DNA from: Rhodospirillales bacterium
GTDB lineage: Bacteria > Pseudomonadota > Alphaproteobacteria > Rhodospirillales > JAPHTL01
Assembly: GCA_026193355.1 (NCBI GenBank)
Contig: JAPHTL010000219.1
Coordinates: 1 to 6,394 of the forward strand
DNA length: 6,394 bases
Reading direction: 5' to 3'
Positions within the stretch are counted from its first letter, which is position 1. The number at the start of each line of letters is the position of its first letter. The notes beneath the pieces were generated by a model. It made no database searches. It had not been told where the DNA came from and saw nothing but the letters and a program-made list of their open reading frames with translations. A program made the position numbers and the translations under genes. Of the stretch, positions 6,039 to 6,394 are shown one piece after another.

Positions 6039-6394
6039 ATGATTGCGGCGGAACGGCAATGGTCGTCTAAGGCCGCCTCCCTTGGCGTTGCTGTCGCCTT
6101 GCACGGCGTATTGGTTGGCCTGGCGGTTGTCATCCCGGGGCTGGCGACGACGCCACCCATCGCCGTCGGCAGTTTCGAAATGGTGGACCTGCCGTCTTTC
6201 GGCGCGGCCCCGCCCGAGCCGGTCGCCCCGCCCGAGGAGCCGGAACCCGAAAGGGAAGAGCCGGTGCAGGAACCCGAGCCCCCGCCCGAAGCGGTGGTGG
6301 AGCCGGAACCCGAACCAATTGTTGAGCCTGAGCCTGAGCCGGAACCTGAACCCGAGGTTGCGGAAATTCCGCCCGAGGTTCCGCCGCCGATTCA
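6039..6394 (+). CDS. tonB: Energy transducer TonB, N-terminal part (3' end outside window)
   Basis: The first 118 residues of a TonB-type protein, which couples the proton-motive force of ExbB/ExbD to outer-membrane receptors. It has a short N-terminus (MIAAERQWSSK), one membrane anchor (about 12-34) with His22 in the place of the essential TonB His, and then a long Pro/Glu-rich linker from about residue 57 typical of the periplasm-spanning segment. Family members usually have Ser four residues before the His; here that position is Ala18, though Ser14 is nearby. The visible linker is strongly acidic, with no Lys in it so far. The C-terminal receptor-binding domain lies outside the window. AGGGA (6027-6031), overlapping the previous stop codon, is 7 bases before the ATG. 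It is the fifth gene of the operon; exbB/exbD may follow. Confidence 0.88.
   Translation, partial: MIAAERQWSSKAASLGVAVALHGVLVGLAVVIPGLATTPPIAVGSFEMVDLPSFGAAPPEPVAPPEEPEPEREEPVQEPEPPPEAVVEPEPEPIVEPEPEPEPEPEVAEIPPEVPPPI
6324..6356 (+). repeat. Glu-Pro codon repeat in the TonB linker
   Basis: A tandem run of GAG/GAA and CCT/CCG/CCC codons encoding alternating Glu-Pro within tonB, the densest part of a longer Pro/Glu-rich stretch from about 6207. Short tandem codon repeats of this kind tend to change length by slippage in whole dipeptide units. Confidence 0.75.

Noticed and set aside
5429..6160. A 243-codon open frame on the - strand
   Set aside because: Opposite the SafE-like gene and the start of tonB; composition is typical of a shadow frame.
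6207..6394. Repeat region that might be a separate surface or antifreeze-like protein
   Set aside because: The Pro/Glu run directly follows a TonB-type membrane anchor in the same frame, which is the normal TonB linker layout.

Overview
The window looks like chromosomal DNA from a fairly GC-rich proteobacterium, most likely an alphaproteobacterium. That placement rests on codon use and gene content and is an inference; no marker gene is present. All six chromosomal-type genes are intact or cut only by the window edge. One further gene is an internally deleted remnant.

Left part (1-865, + strand): the C-terminal half of a major facilitator superfamily (MFS) transporter, followed after 4 bases by a small vicinal-oxygen-chelate (VOC/glyoxalase-fold) protein. 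The two read as one transcription unit of unknown substrate.

Middle (870-2674, - strand): a two-gene unit. A YccU-type CoA-binding Rossmann protein comes first and is joined by an ATGA stop/start overlap to a PLP-dependent O-acetylhomoserine sulfhydrylase (metY), which makes homocysteine from O-acetylhomoserine and sulfide. metY converges on the VOC gene with only 4 bases between the stop codons.

Divergent intergenic region (2675-3029): it carries a G-tract that fits the G-quadruplex pattern, an 18-base near-perfect palindrome, an AT-rich stretch with a smaller inverted repeat, and a short direct repeat. It probably holds promoters for both directions.

Right part (3030-6394, + strand): a tightly packed operon that looks like a TonB-linked metal-acquisition and redox locus. 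In order: (1) a TonB-dependent receptor gene reduced by an apparent in-frame internal deletion to its signal peptide, TonB box/plug start and last barrel strands; (2) a periplasmic, membrane-anchored, His-rich DUF4198-like protein; (3) a NapH/CcoG-like membrane polyferredoxin with two 4Fe-4S clusters and extra Cys pairs on both faces of the membrane; (4) a DsbD/SafE-like six-helix membrane protein with intramembrane cysteines; (5) the start of a dedicated TonB. The working model is that the lost receptor brought a metal or metal complex into the periplasm, the His-rich protein bound it, and the polyferredoxin plus SafE-like protein supplied electrons to reduce it or its ligand. The metal cannot be told from the sequence; copper, iron and nickel/cobalt are all possible. 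The point most worth checking is that this otherwise intact operon has lost its outer-membrane receptor.
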